Positions 36,138 through 46,728 of a stretch of DNA of 64,000 nucleotides are shown piece by piece. The translations under genes were made by a program, and so were the position numbers. The notes beneath the pieces were generated by a model. That model was given only the letters and a program-made list of their open reading frames with translations. It was not told the origin of the DNA and searched no databases. The stretch comes from Candidatus Pantoea haifensis. Its GTDB lineage: Bacteria; Pseudomonadota; Gammaproteobacteria; Enterobacterales; Enterobacteriaceae. Each line of letters opens with the position of its first letter. The first letter of the stretch is position 1. The stretch lies in NCBI GenBank assembly GCA_018842655.1, contig JAGTWN010000004.1:2914001-2978000 (forward strand), read 5' to 3'.

Positions 36138-37547
36138 ATGTCCGCTGAACACGTTCTCTCGATGATGAACGAGCACGAAGTTAAGTTTGTTGACCTGCGT
36201 TTTACCGACACTAAAGGTAAAGAACAGCACGTTACTATCCCTGCTCACCAGGTTAACGCTGACTTCTTCGAAGAAGGCAAAATGTTCGATGGCTCCTCCA
36301 TCGGTGGCTGGAAAGGCATTAACGAATCAGACATGGTGCTGATGCCTGACGCAACAACTGCGGTCATGGATCCCTTCTTCGAAGATTCTACGCTGATCAT
36401 CCGCTGTGACATTCTCGAGCCAGGCACCATGCAGGGCTACGATCGTGACCCGCGTTCAATCGCCAAGCGCGCTGAAGATTTCCTGCGTTCTTCTGGCATC
36501 GCGGATACCGTGCTGTTCGGACCTGAGCCAGAATTCTTCCTGTTCGATGATATCCGTTTCGGCTCTTCTACTTCCGGCTCACACGTTGCTATTGATGACA
36601 TCGAAGCAGCATGGAACACCGGCAAAGAATACGAAGGCGGCAACAAAGGTCACCGTCCAGGTCTGAAAGGCGGTTACTTCCCGGTTCCACCAGTCGATTC
36701 ATCTCAGGACATCCGTTCTGCAATGTGTCTGACCATGGAGCAAATGGGCCTGGTGGTAGAAGCACATCACCACGAAGTCGCAACAGCAGGTCAGAACGAA
36801 GTGGCGACCCGCTTCAACACCATGACCAAAAAAGCGGACGAAATTCAGATCTATAAGTATGTTGTGCACAATGTTGCTCACGCTTACGGTAAAACCGCAA
36901 CCTTCATGCCTAAACCAATGTTTGGCGACAACGGTTCAGGTATGCACTGCCACATGTCTCTGTCTAAAGGCGGCGTAAACCTGTTCTCTGGCGACAAGTA
37001 CGGCGGCCTGTCTGAAATGGCGCTGTTCTACATTGGCGGTATCATCAAGCACGCGAAAGCAATCAACGCCCTGGCGAACCCGACCACCAACTCTTATAAG
37101 CGTCTGGTTCCAGGTTACGAAGCGCCGGTTATGCTGGCTTATTCTGCGCGTAACCGCTCTGCTTCAATCCGTATCCCGGTTGTTGCCAGCCCGAAAGCAC
37201 GTCGTATTGAAGCTCGCTTCCCGGATCCAGCGGCTAACCCATACCTGGCGTTTACTGCTCTGCTGATGGCAGGTCTTGACGGTATCATCAACAAGATCCA
37301 CCCTGGCGATGCAATGGACAAAAACCTGTATGACCTGCCGCCGGAAGAAGAAGCTGAGATTCCAAAAGTTGCTGGCTCCCTGGAAGAAGCACTGAACGCT
37401 CTGAACGAAGACCGCGAGTTCCTGACCCGTGGTGGCGTATTCACTGACGACACCATCGATGCCTACATCGAACTGCGTAAGTCTGAAAACGACCGTGTTC
37501 GCATGACGCCGCACCCGGTAGAGTTTGAGCTGTACTACAGCGTTTAA
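36138..37547 (+). CDS. glnA: Glutamine synthetase type I
   Basis: Dodecameric cytoplasmic enzyme making glutamine from glutamate, ammonia and ATP; main ammonia assimilation route under limitation. 469 residues from [19 protein letters not shown], with AGGAGA upstream of ATG 36138; an in-frame TTG at 36132 is not needed. Signatures: [56 protein letters not shown], and the adenylylation site NLYDLPPEE (Tyr near 398). Heads glnALG; a terminator and an internal NtrC-controlled promoter separate it from glnL. Confidence 0.99.
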   Translation: MSAEHVLSMMNEHEVKFVDLRFTDTKGKEQHVTIPAHQVNADFFEEGKMFDGSSIGGWKGINESDMVLMPDATTAVMDPFFEDSTLIIRCDILEPGTMQGYDRDPRSIAKRAEDFLRSSGIADTVLFGPEPEFFLFDDIRFGSSTSGSHVAIDDIEAAWNTGKEYEGGNKGHRPGLKGGYFPVPPVDSSQDIRSAMCLTMEQMGLVVEAHHHEVATAGQNEVATRFNTMTKKADEIQIYKYVVHNVAHAYGKTATFMPKPMFGDNGSGMHCHMSLSKGGVNLFSGDKYGGLSEMALFYIGGIIKHAKAINALANPTTNSYKRLVPGYEAPVMLAYSARNRSASIRIPVVASPKARRIEARFPDPAANPYLAFTALLMAGLDGIINKIHPGDAMDKNLYDLPPEEEAEIPKVAGSLEEALNALNEDREFLTRGGVFTDDTIDAYIELRKSENDRVRMTPHPVEFELYYSV

Positions 37548-37582
37548 TAAGTTTTAGGTTTTTTGTTGCCGTGGAAACTTTC

Positions 37583-37608
37583 AGCCCATCTTCGGATGGG
37601 CTTTTTTC
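37583..37608 (+). terminator. Terminator between glnA and glnL
   Basis: AGCCCATC (37583-37590), loop TTCG, GATGGGCT (37595-37602), followed by T6. It reduces read-through from glnA so that regulators are made at lower level. Confidence 0.88.
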
Positions 37609-37657
37609 TCCGCGAATTCATCGTTCATTCGCCTGAAAGTCGGCTTAAAGATCACAA

Positions 37658-37674
37658 TGCACTAAATTTGTGCA
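37658..37674 (+). promoter_or_regulatory. NtrC site at the glnL promoter
   Basis: TGCACTAAATTTGTGCA, an NtrC-type palindrome just before the glnL start. In E. coli NtrC represses glnL from a site here. Confidence 0.78.
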
Positions 37675-37686
37675 GAGGAACGCTGT

Positions 37687-38736
37687 ATGGCAACTGGCTC
37701 TCTGCCCGATGCGGGGCAGATTCTCAATTCCTTAATCAACAGTATTTTGTTGGTGGATAACGAACTGGTTATTCATTACGCCAACCCGGCGGCGCAGCAA
37801 TTACTGGCGCAAAGCTCACGTAAATTGTTCGGCACGCCGTTACCTGAATTAACCGGCTACTTTTCGCTGAATGTTGAGGTGATGCGTGAGAGTCTTGAGG
37901 CTGGCCAGGGATTTACCGACAGTGAAGTGACGCTGGTTGTGGATGGCCGCGCGCATATCATGTCACTGACGGCACAACGTTTGCCTGATGGTTTTATCCT
38001 GATGGAAATGGCGCCAATGGATAATCAACGTCGTCTCAGTCAGGAACAATTGCAGCATGCCCAGCAAGTGGCCGCCCGGGATTTAGTGCGCGGTTTAGCG
38101 CATGAAATTAAAAACCCGCTTGGAGGCCTGCGCGGTGCTGCACAACTGTTATCACGCGCGCTGCCCGATCCGTCGCTCAATGAATACACCAAAGTCATTA
38201 TTGAGCAAGCGGACCGGTTACGTAATTTAGTGGATCGCCTGCTAGGGCCGCAGCAACCCGGTATGCACATTACTCAGAGCATTCATCAGGTAGCTGAACG
38301 CGTGGTAAATCTGGTGTCGATGGAGCTGCCAGATAATGTCTCGCTGGTGCGCGATTACGATCCCAGCCTGCCTGAACTGCCGCACGACCCCGATCAAATT
38401 GAACAAGTTTTACTGAACATTGTGCGTAACGCTTTACAGGCGTTAGGTGAAGAAGGCGGCACAATCGTTATTCGCACCCGCACGGCGTTTCAACTAACGC
38501 TGCACGGCACGCGTTATCGTTTGGTAGCACGCATCGATATTGAAGATAACGGCCCGGGTATTCCTGCTCAACTGCAGGACACGCTGTTTTACCCCATGGT
38601 GAGCGGACGTGAAGGTGGCACGGGTTTAGGTCTTTCCATTGCCCGTAGCCTGATCGATCAGCATTCAGGAAAAATAGAATTTAACAGTTGGCCGGGTCAT
38701 ACCGAATTCTCGGTTTACTTGCCTATTCGCCAGTGA
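37687..38736 (+). CDS. glnL: Nitrogen regulation sensor kinase NtrB (NRII)
   Basis: Cytoplasmic histidine kinase/phosphatase that sets NtrC phosphorylation in response to PII. 349 residues: N-terminal PAS domain ([29 protein letters not shown]), the phospho-acceptor His in [21 protein letters not shown] near residue 139, and the ATPase boxes [16 protein letters not shown], and [14 protein letters not shown]. Start has AGAGGAACGC upstream. Ends 7 bases before glnG. Confidence 0.98.
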   Translation: MATGSLPDAGQILNSLINSILLVDNELVIHYANPAAQQLLAQSSRKLFGTPLPELTGYFSLNVEVMRESLEAGQGFTDSEVTLVVDGRAHIMSLTAQRLPDGFILMEMAPMDNQRRLSQEQLQHAQQVAARDLVRGLAHEIKNPLGGLRGAAQLLSRALPDPSLNEYTKVIIEQADRLRNLVDRLLGPQQPGMHITQSIHQVAERVVNLVSMELPDNVSLVRDYDPSLPELPHDPDQIEQVLLNIVRNALQALGEEGGTIVIRTRTAFQLTLHGTRYRLVARIDIEDNGPGIPAQLQDTLFYPMVSGREGGTGLGLSIARSLIDQHSGKIEFNSWPGHTEFSVYLPIRQ

Positions 38737-38743
38737 GGTTTCT

Positions 38744-40153
38744 ATGCAACGAGGGATAGTCTGGATCGTCGATGACGATAGCTCCATCCGCTGGGTGCTT
38801 GAACGCGCGCTCACTGGAGCCGGTTTGAGCTGTGCAACCTTTGACAGTGCTAACGAGGTGCTGGATGCGCTATCGACCAAAACCCCAGATGTTTTACTGT
38901 CAGATATTCGCATGCCTGGCATGGACGGTCTGGCGCTGCTGAAACAGATTAAACAGCGTCATCCAATGCTGCCGGTCATCATTATGACTGCGCATTCTGA
39001 TTTAGACGCAGCGGTAAGTGCTTACCAGCAAGGTGCGTTCGATTACCTGCCAAAACCCTTTGATATTGATGAAGCGGTGGCGCTGGTTGAGCGCGCGATT
39101 AGTCACTATCAGGAGCAACAACAGCCACGTAATCAACCGGTTAGCGGGCCGACAACCGATATTATCGGTGAAGCACCCGCAATGCAGGATGTGTTCCGCA
39201 TCATTGGTCGCCTGTCGCGCTCATCAATTAGTGTATTGATTAACGGCGAGTCAGGAACCGGTAAAGAGTTGGTTGCGCACGCGCTGCATCGCCATAGCCC
39301 ACGAGCGAAGTCACCGTTTATCGCCCTGAACATGGCGGCCATTCCCAAAGATTTGATCGAGTCTGAGCTGTTTGGTCATGAAAAAGGGGCATTTACCGGC
39401 GCTAATCAAATTCGTCAGGGGCGTTTTGAGCAGGCCGACGGCGGCACGCTGTTTTTAGATGAAATTGGTGATATGCCGCTGGATGTACAGACCCGCTTAC
39501 TGCGCGTTTTGGCTGACGGTCAGTTTTATCGGGTTGGCGGCTATGCCCCAGTGAAAGTAGACGTACGCATTATCGCGGCTACACACCAAAATCTGGAGCT
39601 GCGCGTACAGGAGGGCAAATTCCGTGAGGATCTGTTCCATCGCCTGAATGTGATCCGCGTACATCTGCCGCCATTGCGGGAACGTCGTGAGGATATTCCT
39701 CGTCTGGCGCGTTATTTCTTACAGATTGCTGCACGTGAACTGGGTGTTGAAGCGAAAATTTTGCATCCTGAAACCGAAACGGCGCTGACGCGTTTGCACT
39801 GGTCCGGGAATGTGCGTCAGTTAGAGAATACCTGCCGCTGGTTAACGGTGATGGCGGCCGGTCAGGAAGTGCTGATTCAGGATCTACCCGCCGAACTGTT
39901 TGAATCCAGTACGCCGGAAAACCCTGTGCAATCTTTGCCTGACAGCTGGGCAACGCTGCTGGCGCAATGGGCCGATCGCGCGTTGCGTTCCGGTCATCAG
40001 AACCTGCTGTCAGAAGCGCAGCCAGAGATGGAGCGCACGCTGCTTACGACTGCGCTGCGTCATACGCAAGGCCACAAGCAGGAAGCGGCGCGTTTGCTGG
40101 GTTGGGGGCGTAATACCCTGACCCGTAAACTGAAAGAGCTTGGCATGGAATAG
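38744..40153 (+). CDS. glnG: Nitrogen regulation response regulator NtrC (NRI)
   Basis: Sigma54-dependent activator of nitrogen-limitation genes. 469 residues: receiver domain with acceptor Asp54 in [13 protein letters not shown]+ domain with Walker A GESGTGKE, the sigma54 contact loop GAFTGAN, and Walker [11 protein letters not shown]-terminal Fis-type helix-turn-helix ([24 protein letters not shown]). It would act on the sites found upstream of glnA and glnL. Intact. Confidence 0.98.
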   Translation: MQRGIVWIVDDDSSIRWVLERALTGAGLSCATFDSANEVLDALSTKTPDVLLSDIRMPGMDGLALLKQIKQRHPMLPVIIMTAHSDLDAAVSAYQQGAFDYLPKPFDIDEAVALVERAISHYQEQQQPRNQPVSGPTTDIIGEAPAMQDVFRIIGRLSRSSISVLINGESGTGKELVAHALHRHSPRAKSPFIALNMAAIPKDLIESELFGHEKGAFTGANQIRQGRFEQADGGTLFLDEIGDMPLDVQTRLLRVLADGQFYRVGGYAPVKVDVRIIAATHQNLELRVQEGKFREDLFHRLNVIRVHLPPLRERREDIPRLARYFLQIAARELGVEAKILHPETETALTRLHWSGNVRQLENTCRWLTVMAAGQEVLIQDLPAELFESSTPENPVQSLPDSWATLLAQWADRALRSGHQNLLSEAQPEMERTLLTTALRHTQGHKQEAARLLGWGRNTLTRKLKELGME

Positions 40154-40161
40154 CATTGATA

Positions 40162-40199
40162 ATACCGGGCTGGCGTCGTAACACGAGCCAGCCCGGTAT
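40162..40199. terminator. Inverted repeat between glnG and hemN
   Basis: Perfect 13-base-pair stem ATACCGGGCTGGC (40162-40174) with GCCAGCCCGGTAT (40187-40199), loop of 12. No T run, so it may be a transcript-stabilising or weakly terminating hairpin for both convergent genes. Confidence 0.65.
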
Positions 40200-40200
40200 G

Positions 40201-41574
40201 TCAGATAACGCGCGAAAACTGTTGCTGGCGCGCTTTCTGCCGCAAATAACGATCGAAGCACATACAAATATTACGAATCAGTAAGCGCCCTACGCCCGTC
40301 ACCTGCAGCCCTGTTGCGCTGTGTACCACCAGCCCATCGGCAATTAACGGTTTGAGTAACGCTAAATCCTCTGCGAAATAGTCGCTGAAGCAAATATTCC
40401 ATTGGCTTTCTATCGCATTAAAATCCAGCGCAAAATGGCAAATCAGCATTTTTATGACCTCGCGGCGCAGGCAGTCATCTTCACTGAGCGTCAAACCACG
40501 CCATAAACCGTTGCCGCTGCTTGTCACGCTGCTGTACCACGTCTTAAGATCTTTCTGGCTCTGCGCATAGCTGTCGCCAATCATGCTAATTGCCGAGACG
40601 CCCAGCCCCAACAGGTCACTATCGCCCTGGGTGGTGTAGCCCTGAAAATTACGATGCAGCAAGCCCTCACGCTGTGCTACTGCCAGCTCATCCTGAGGCC
40701 TGGCGAAATGATCCATGCCGATGAACTGATAGCCATGCTGCGTCAGCGTAGCAATGGTTTCCTGAAGGATTTGCAGCTTTTGCCGGGCGGAAGGCAGCTC
40801 ATCCTCTTTAATTTTGCGCTGTGCGGCGAACAGGGCTGGCAAATGCGCATAATTGAAAACGCTCAGACGATCGGGATTAAGCTTAATCACGCGCTTCAAG
40901 GTATAGGCGAAGCTGTCAGGTGTCTGAAGCGGCAAGCCGTAGATCAGATCGATGCTGGTTGAGCGAAAACCTTGCTGACGCGCTCTCGCCATCAGCGCGA
41001 AAATAACGTCTTCATCCTGTTCGCGGTTAACGCGCTGCTGCACCGCTTTATTAAAATCCTGCACGCCCATGCTCAGCCGGTTAAAGCCAAGTGAGCGCAA
41101 ATGATCGATAACATCCAGCGTGATTTCTCGCGGATCAACTTCTATCGACATTTCCGCATCATCTGACACGTCGAAATGCTGCTTCAGTAGCGTAACCAAA
41201 CGGGTAATTTGCGCTTTATTAAGAAAAGTAGGCGTGCCGCCACCCCAGTGCAACTGCGTTACGCGGCGCTGGCGAAACAGAAGTGCGCGTTGACGTATCT
41301 CCTGCTCCAGCACATCCAGATAGCGATCGGCTTTATGCAACTGCCGCGTCACAACTTTATTGCAGCCGCAGAAGTAACAAAGACGATGACAAAACGGGAT
41401 ATGAACATAAAGAGATAAAGCACGATCGGGGTAACGCGCTACAGCGTGCTGGAAATCATTCTCTGTGTAGGTTTCGCTGAACTCCAGCGCAGTGGGATAG
41501 GAGGTATAGCGCGGACCGGCGTAATTGTATTTTTCGATTAAGCTCTGATCCCACTCAATCTGCTGCGATGACAT
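40201..41574 (-). CDS. hemN: Oxygen-independent coproporphyrinogen III oxidase
   Basis: Radical-SAM enzyme that decarboxylates coproporphyrinogen III to protoporphyrinogen IX without oxygen. 457 residues from ATG 41574, which has AAGGAG 5 bases before it; an in-frame GTG at 41580 lacks spacing. Motif HIPFCHRLCYFCGC supplies the CX3CX2C cluster ligands near residues 62-71; LHWGGGTPTFL and SIEVDPREI are SAM and substrate segments. Intact to SRVI. Confidence 0.97.
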   Translation of the reverse strand: MSSQQIEWDQSLIEKYNYAGPRYTSYPTALEFSETYTENDFQHAVARYPDRALSLYVHIPFCHRLCYFCGCNKVVTRQLHKADRYLDVLEQEIRQRALLFRQRRVTQLHWGGGTPTFLNKAQITRLVTLLKQHFDVSDDAEMSIEVDPREITLDVIDHLRSLGFNRLSMGVQDFNKAVQQRVNREQDEDVIFALMARARQQGFRSTSIDLIYGLPLQTPDSFAYTLKRVIKLNPDRLSVFNYAHLPALFAAQRKIKEDELPSARQKLQILQETIATLTQHGYQFIGMDHFARPQDELAVAQREGLLHRNFQGYTTQGDSDLLGLGVSAISMIGDSYAQSQKDLKTWYSSVTSSGNGLWRGLTLSEDDCLRREVIKMLICHFALDFNAIESQWNICFSDYFAEDLALLKPLIADGLVVHSATGLQVTGVGRLLIRNICMCFDRYLRQKARQQQFSRVI

Positions 41575-41576
41575 GC

Positions 41577-41753
41577 TCACTCCTTCCGGTGACGTCGTCT
41601 TAGAGAAGGCCGCGATGCAGAAGAGGAAAAAGGTGAGCGGGTTGGGACCCGACGTATACGTTGCTTCAGACGCGACAGGCGTCGTAGTTTAATCAATAAC
41701 CACAACAGATAACACGTCAGCAACAGCGCGAAAATTGATCCAGGCCAAAACAT
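41577..41753 (-). CDS. Possible 58-residue small membrane protein upstream of hemN
   Basis: Minus-strand frame starting ATG at 41753 and ending TGA at 41577-41579, 2 bases before the hemN ATG, with the hemN ribosome site inside its last codons. The predicted protein has one hydrophobic segment (SIFALLLTCYLLWLLI, about residues 6-21) followed by a strongly basic tail rich in Arg (LRRLSRLKQRIRRVP), a typical N-out/C-in small membrane protein layout. The Shine-Dalgarno (AGG about 11 bases upstream) is poor. Coding status unproven. Confidence 0.45.
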   Translation of the reverse strand: MFWPGSIFALLLTCYLLWLLIKLRRLSRLKQRIRRVPTRSPFSSSASRPSLRRRHRKE

Positions 41754-41772
41754 TGTTGTTTACCTGTTTAAT

Positions 41773-41796
41773 ACGGCATGCGTTTGCACGCATGCC
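41773..41796 (-). terminator. Hairpin after yihI
   Basis: GGCATGCGT with ACGCATGCC around TTGC (about 41773-41794), just past the yihI stop. No long T run, so termination strength is uncertain. Confidence 0.5.
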
Positions 41797-41807
41797 GATC
41801 GAAAAGC

Positions 41808-42328
41808 TTAGTTGCCCTTCAGCAGGCGATACATATCTTCTTCAGCCTGCTCATCTTCGTCATCATCCATAGCGATGCCTAATTGCTCCATCAACTCATC
41901 GATGCGATCAAGGGCTGCATCCAGCCAGCCTTGATCTTCAGCTGACAGCGTTTCGCCATTTTCAAGGCGATCGAGCAACTCATCCAGACGGGGATCATTT
42001 TCCAGCTTCGCCAGCTCCTCTTCAGGGCTGAGGCGGACTTTTTCGGCCACGGGTTTTGTCGGTGCTTTTTTCACTTTTGCCGGTGCGGTTTGGCCTTCAG
42101 CAATCAACGCTATAGGTTTTTTACTGCCAATGCGTGGATCTTTCGCTTTAGGACTCTGGCGCCCGCTTTTGCTGTTCTGAGTTTCAGGATTCGCACGGCT
42201 GCCTGACGCGTGGCCGCGATGTTTTTCTCTCGCTTGCGATCGCGTGCTTCCATATTTATTTCTTCACGCGATTTGCGTTTGGCCCTGGCGGCAGGTTTGC
42301 CGTTCGCAGCTCGTGCAGGTTGCTTCAT
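41808..42328 (-). CDS. yihI: Der GTPase-activating protein YihI, frameshifted
   Basis: Activates the ribosome-assembly GTPase Der. The N-terminal part is highly basic ([25 protein letters not shown]) and the C-terminal part acidic ([52 protein letters not shown]). They are in different frames; one more base in the T5 run 42222-42226 gives [16 protein letters not shown] and on to [13 protein letters not shown], which is the conserved linker. Restored length about 173 residues (E. coli 169). Next to CsrC, as in E. coli. Confidence 0.92.
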
Positions 42329-42393
42329 AGTATTTAGTCTCGGCGTTTTTTATTCAGTATAGAATTGCGGCGAAATCTAGCAGAAAGCAGACA

Positions 42394-42622
42394 AAGAAAA
42401 AAGGCGACAGCTCAAGCTGTCGCCTTATTTCATACCTTCCAGAGAAGGAATTACATTATAAATCCTTTTGGCCCATAACATCCCGGTTTATCCCGTGCCA
42501 GCTCGACTCCTGAGCGTTTCCTTTCCATGCCTGGCCGCACTCCATGACCATTTCCACTCCAGTGCTCTTTATCATCCTGATATCCCTGAGCGCATCCTCC
42601 TGATGGGTGCTACCATGCACTG
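42394..42622 (-). ncRNA. csrC: CsrC regulatory RNA (CsrA sponge)
   Basis: Small RNA that sequesters CsrA through repeated GGA motifs. On the minus strand the segment has many such motifs (AGGATG, CAGGGAT, AGGATG, TGGAG, CATGGAG, CATGGAAAGGAAA, CAGGAG) and ends in the same terminator as E. coli csrC: GGCGACAG hairpin CTGTCGCC followed by TTTTTTCTTTG (42395-42424). Position between yihI and engB is that of csrC. The 5' end is estimated from a promoter with -35 TTGAGG (42651-42656) and -10 TACATT (42629-42634). An internal 66-codon frame is not credible. Confidence 0.85.
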
Positions 42623-42628
42623 CTGAAT

Positions 42629-42656
42629 AATGTAGACCAATTGATAAAACCCTCAA
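42629..42656 (-). promoter_or_regulatory. Predicted csrC promoter
   Basis: Minus strand: TTGAGG (42651-42656), 16-base spacer, TACATT (42629-42634). The region upstream to 42848 is AT-rich and, with the engB promoter, fills the gap between csrC and engB. Confidence 0.55.
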
Positions 42657-42878
42657 GCCAGACCTGGCATTAATTTTTACGCAAACAGCAATCTTCTGGC
42701 GTAACCCACTGAATAAAAATGTTTTTTATTTTTACTTTTACTATAAAAAGATGACATTACTGGCAGTATTTATGGCTGATCGCTTACAAAATTGTGAGAA
42801 ATGACGTCGTTGAGCACTTTAGCGCCATAATGCGTATAATCAGCGCCATTGCCTTTACGCGTATTCTGGAGTGTTACC

Positions 42879-43520
42879 TTGTCTGAACTTAATTATCACG
42901 TTACCCGCTTTGTGCTGAGCGCCCCTGACATTCGTCATCTGCCCTCTGATACGGGGATTGAAGTCGCTTTTGCGGGACGCTCCAATGCCGGTAAATCAAG
43001 CGCGCTAAATACACTTACCAACCAAAAAAGTCTGGCTCGCACCAGTAAGACGCCTGGCCGTACTCAGTTGATCAACCTTTTTGAAGTGGCTGAAGGTAAG
43101 CGTCTGGTTGATTTACCCGGTTACGGCTATGCCGAAGTACCGGAAGAGATGAAGCTAAAATGGCAGCGCGCACTTGGCGAATATTTACAAAAACGTCAGG
43201 CGCTGAAAGGCCTGGTTGTCCTGATGGATATTCGCCATCCATTAAAAGATCTCGATCAGCAAATGATTCAGTGGGCCGTGGAAAGTGAAATTCCCGTGCT
43301 GTTATTGCTGACAAAAGCCGACAAACTCGCCTCGGGTGCACGAAAAGCGCAGCTAAATATGGTGCGTGAAGCTTCACTGGCCTTTATGGGCGATGTTCAG
43401 GTGGAGATGTTTTCGTCGCTGAATAAGCTGGGTGTCGATAAAGTGCGACACAAACTGGACAGCTGGTTTAATGATCTGGAACCGGCACGTGACAGCAAGG
43501 ATAACGACGCTGTTGAGTAA
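42879..43520 (+). CDS. engB: Ribosome biogenesis GTPase EngB/YsxC (YihA)
   Basis: Essential GTPase for 50S assembly and cell division. 213 residues from a TTG at 42879 with GGAGT 7 bases upstream; the frame opens earlier at 42849 without a ribosome site. GTPase motifs: [13 protein letters not shown] (G1), TPGRT (G2), DLPGYGYA (G3), LLLTKADKL (G4). The start codon choice matches E. coli YihA alignment ([20 protein letters not shown]). Convergent to spf. Confidence 0.95.
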   Translation: MSELNYHVTRFVLSAPDIRHLPSDTGIEVAFAGRSNAGKSSALNTLTNQKSLARTSKTPGRTQLINLFEVAEGKRLVDLPGYGYAEVPEEMKLKWQRALGEYLQKRQALKGLVVLMDIRHPLKDLDQQMIQWAVESEIPVLLLLTKADKLASGARKAQLNMVREASLAFMGDVQVEMFSSLNKLGVDKVRHKLDSWFNDLEPARDSKDNDAVE

Positions 43521-43563
43521 CTATAGCGTTGCGAGCTGATGCGTTAACAGCAGAAAAAGCCCA

Positions 43564-43672
43564 ATAAAAAACGCCCCAGTCATATAATGACTGGGGCGGC
43601 TAATATTCAGCCAAATCCGATTACGTGAAGTAAAAGGTCTGAAAGATAGAACATCTTACCTCTGTACCCTAC
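43564..43672 (-). ncRNA. spf: Spot 42 RNA
   Basis: 109-nt Hfq-dependent sRNA that represses secondary metabolism genes such as galK and is itself repressed by CRP-cAMP. The minus-strand sequence starts GTAGGGTACAGAGGTAAGAT at 43672 and is nearly identical to E. coli spf through the unstructured middle. It ends in the terminator CGCCCCAGTCA...TGACTGGGGCG followed by T6. Lies between engB and polA, its usual place. Confidence 0.97.
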
Positions 43673-43833
43673 GCCTTGAACTTTACCTGATTTTTTGTGG
43701 ACGACAAAGCGTTTTTTGTTGCTTACTTACATGAAAAAGCGGTTTTTTTACCGAGCGCGTCACAAAAACAGAGCGACGTTGTAGTTTAATTACTAAAAAA
43801 GTGCTTAGTCGATAAGTAGTTAGTGCGCCTACT

Positions 43834-43877
43834 GTTTACCCGGTCAATTCAGCACGGGCTGAACCGATTAGGTAAAC
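43834..43877. repeat. Imperfect inverted repeat downstream of polA
   Basis: Arms GTTTACC (43834-43840) and GGTAAAC (43871-43877), with inner TTCAGC (43848-43853) and GCTGAA (43858-43863). The middle is imperfectly paired. On the minus strand it follows the polA stop by about 63 bases; it could be a terminator or processing hairpin. No T run. Confidence 0.5.
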
Positions 43878-43939
43878 AATAAACTTATGGTTTCAGACTG
43901 GCCGATGACGGGCAGGTGGCATCGGCCCGCGTGTTATGT

Positions 43940-46728
43940 TTAGTGGGCTTGATCCCAGTTATCGCCCACACCAATTTCCACCAGCAGTGGTACATCCAGC
44001 TGCATGCTGCCTTCCATTAACGTGCGGATCTGCTGACTGGCTGAATCAATCACATCAGCATTAATCTCAAACACCAGTTCATCGTGTACCTGCATGATCA
44101 TTTTCACAGCATCGTTGTTCTGCTGCTCCAGCCAGTCATCAACGGCAATCATTGCGCGCTTGATGATGTCTGCGGCAGTGCCTTGCATCGGTGCGTTAAT
44201 CGCAGCACGTTCCGCTGCTTTGCGTCGCATGGCATTGCTGGATTTAATATCCGGCAACCACAAGCGGCGACCATCCAGGGTTTCAACATAGCCCTTTTCT
44301 GCCGCCTGTTGACGGGTATTCTCCATGTAGCGCAACACGCCAGGATAACGTTCAAAGTAAAGATCCATATACTTTTTCGCTTCGCCTGCACTAATGTTGA
44401 GCTGGCGGGACAGACCAAATGCGCTCATGCCATAAATCAGACCAAAGTTGATCGCTTTTGCGCTGCGGCGCTGTTCACCGCTCACTTTGTCCAGCGCCAC
44501 ACCAAATACTTCTGAAGCCGTTGCACGGTGAATGTCTTCTCCATGGGCGAATGCATCCAGCAGGCCTTTATCTTGTGACAGATGCGCCATGATGCGCAGT
44601 TCGATTTGAGAATAGTCAGCCGCTACAATGCGGTTCCCTCTGGCAGCAATGAATGCCTGACGAATACGTCGGCCTTCATCATTACGTACAGGAATATTCT
44701 GCAAATTGGGATCGGTAGACGAGAGGCGGCCTGTGGCTGTCACTGCCTGATGATAGGAAGTATGAACGCGACCGCTGAGTGGATTAATCATCTGCGGCAG
44801 CTTGTCGGTATAGGTCGATTTCAGTTTAGACAGGCCACGATGTTCCAAAATGACTTTGGGCAGTGGATAATCTAATGCCAGCTCCGCTAACACTTCTTCA
44901 CTGGTCGAAGGCGCGCCGCCCGGCGTTTTTTCGTCGGCTTTATGCCTTGCTTTTCAAACAAAATGACCTGTAACTGTTTTGTAGAAGAGAGATTGAAAGG
45001 CTCTCCCGCCAGCTCATGCGCTTTTTGTTCCAGCTCAGCCAGCCGCGTCGTCAGCTCTTTTGAGTGTTGTGCCAAAATGTTTTGGTCAATGAGTACGCCA
45101 TTACGTTCGATGCGTGAAATGACCGTCAGTAACGGCACTTCGATATGCTCAAAAATGTTTTTCGGGCCCGCTTCTTTTTCAATTTCTGGCCACATCTTCA
45201 GATGCAACTGCAGCGTGACATCAGCATCTTCAGCAGCGTAATGCGCCGCCTGCTCTAGCGCGATCTGATTAAAGGTGAGCTGGTTTTTACCTTTACCGGC
45301 GATTTCTTCAAACGTCACGGTCTTGTGATTCAACCAGCGTGCCGCGAGGCTATCCATATCGTGTTTGCCAATCACGCTATTGAGGATGTAAGACTCCAGC
45401 ATCGTGTCAAACTTAATGCCCGCCAGTTCAATATCGTAATTCTTTAACACGCCACGATCATACTTCAGGTTTTGGCCGACCTTAAAGGCTGTTTCATCTT
45501 CCAGCAGCGGCTTTAATTGTTCCAGTACCGCTTTGCGATCAAGCTGTTCTGGCGCATCCAGATAGTCATGTGCCACCGGAAGGTAAGCCGCTTCGCCAGG
45601 CGCAACCGCAAAACTAATACCGATGATGTTAGCACTCAGCGTATCAAGCGAATCGGTTTCCAGATCAAAAGCAAAAACGTCGCTGTTTTTGAGTTTGTCT
45701 AACCAACTTTCAAACGTTTGTTGATCAAGAATGGTGACGTAGCCGTCAGCGGAAAGCACGCTTGACGCTTCAGCCTGTTGCGGAATCGGTTCTTCTGAGA
45801 CGACTTTCTGTGCCTGTTGATTGCTCTTTTTGCCCTGTAGCCATTTTCCATCTTGCAGGTCTGCTAACCAGCGTTTGAACTCATAACGACTAAACAGCGT
45901 ATGTAACGCAGTGACATCAGGTTCACTTACTGTGAGCGCCTCACACGGCAAATCGAGCTTAACATCCGTTTTAATGGTGGCCAGTTGATAAGAGAGAAAA
46001 GCCACATCACGGTTTTGTTCCAGCTTAGCCGCCATGGTTTTGGCACCGCGGAATGAAAGCCCGGCGACATTGTCCAGATTGTCATAAATTGAATGCATGC
46101 CGCCTAAACCTTGTAACAGCGCCTGCGCCGTTTTCTCACCGACGCCAGGCACACCCGGAATGTTATCTGAGCTGTCCCCCATCATGGCAAGAAAATCGAT
46201 GATTAATGATGGCGGTACACCATACTTTTGTTCGACCTCTTCCGGGCCCAGAATAGTATTGGTCATGGTATTGATAAGCGTAATGCCAGGCGTCACCAGC
46301 TGCGCCATATCTTTATCGCCTGTACTGATTAACACCGGACGGCCTTTTGACTCGGCTTCCAGTGCTAACGTACCGATAACATCATCCGCTTCGACACCAC
46401 TTACTGCCAGTAAAGGCAATCCCATCGCTTTAACCATTTCATGCAGCGGTTCGATTTGAGCACGGAGATCATCAGGCATCGGTGGGCGATGAGATTTATA
46501 GTGTTCAAACAGTTCGTCTCGGAATGTTTTGCCCTTGGCGTCAAAAACCACAGCAACATGGCTTGGATTGTATTGGTTTAGCAGGCTTTTAAGCATATTA
46601 AGCACGCCGTACATAGCACCCGTTGGCTCACCTGCACTGTTAGTCAGCGGCGGAAAAGCGTGATACGCGCGGTAAAGGTAAGATGAGCCATCAACCAGAA
46701 TCAGGGGATTTTCTGCTATTTGCGCCAT
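43940..46728 (-). CDS. polA: DNA polymerase I, frameshifted
   Basis: Repair and Okazaki-fragment polymerase, about 929 residues when restored (E. coli 928). Domains: 5' nuclease (1-~320; [48 protein letters not shown]), 3'-5' exonuclease ([11 protein letters not shown]), polymerase (ADYSQIELR motif [18 protein letters not shown]-helix, [10 protein letters not shown] motif C). The frame breaks near residue 600 at the T6 run 44926-44931; one more base restores [23 protein letters not shown] break separating 5' nuclease from Klenow fragment is improbable biologically here, since it falls inside the Klenow part. Confidence 0.94.

Noticed and set aside
42456-42656. 66-codon frame within csrC
   Set aside because: It coincides with the GGA-rich CsrC RNA and would start upstream of the predicted transcript start.
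43940-44893. A separate, stand-alone Pol I C-terminal fragment gene
   Set aside because: A single-base correction at 44926-44931 joins it to the rest of polA with conserved sequence across the join.
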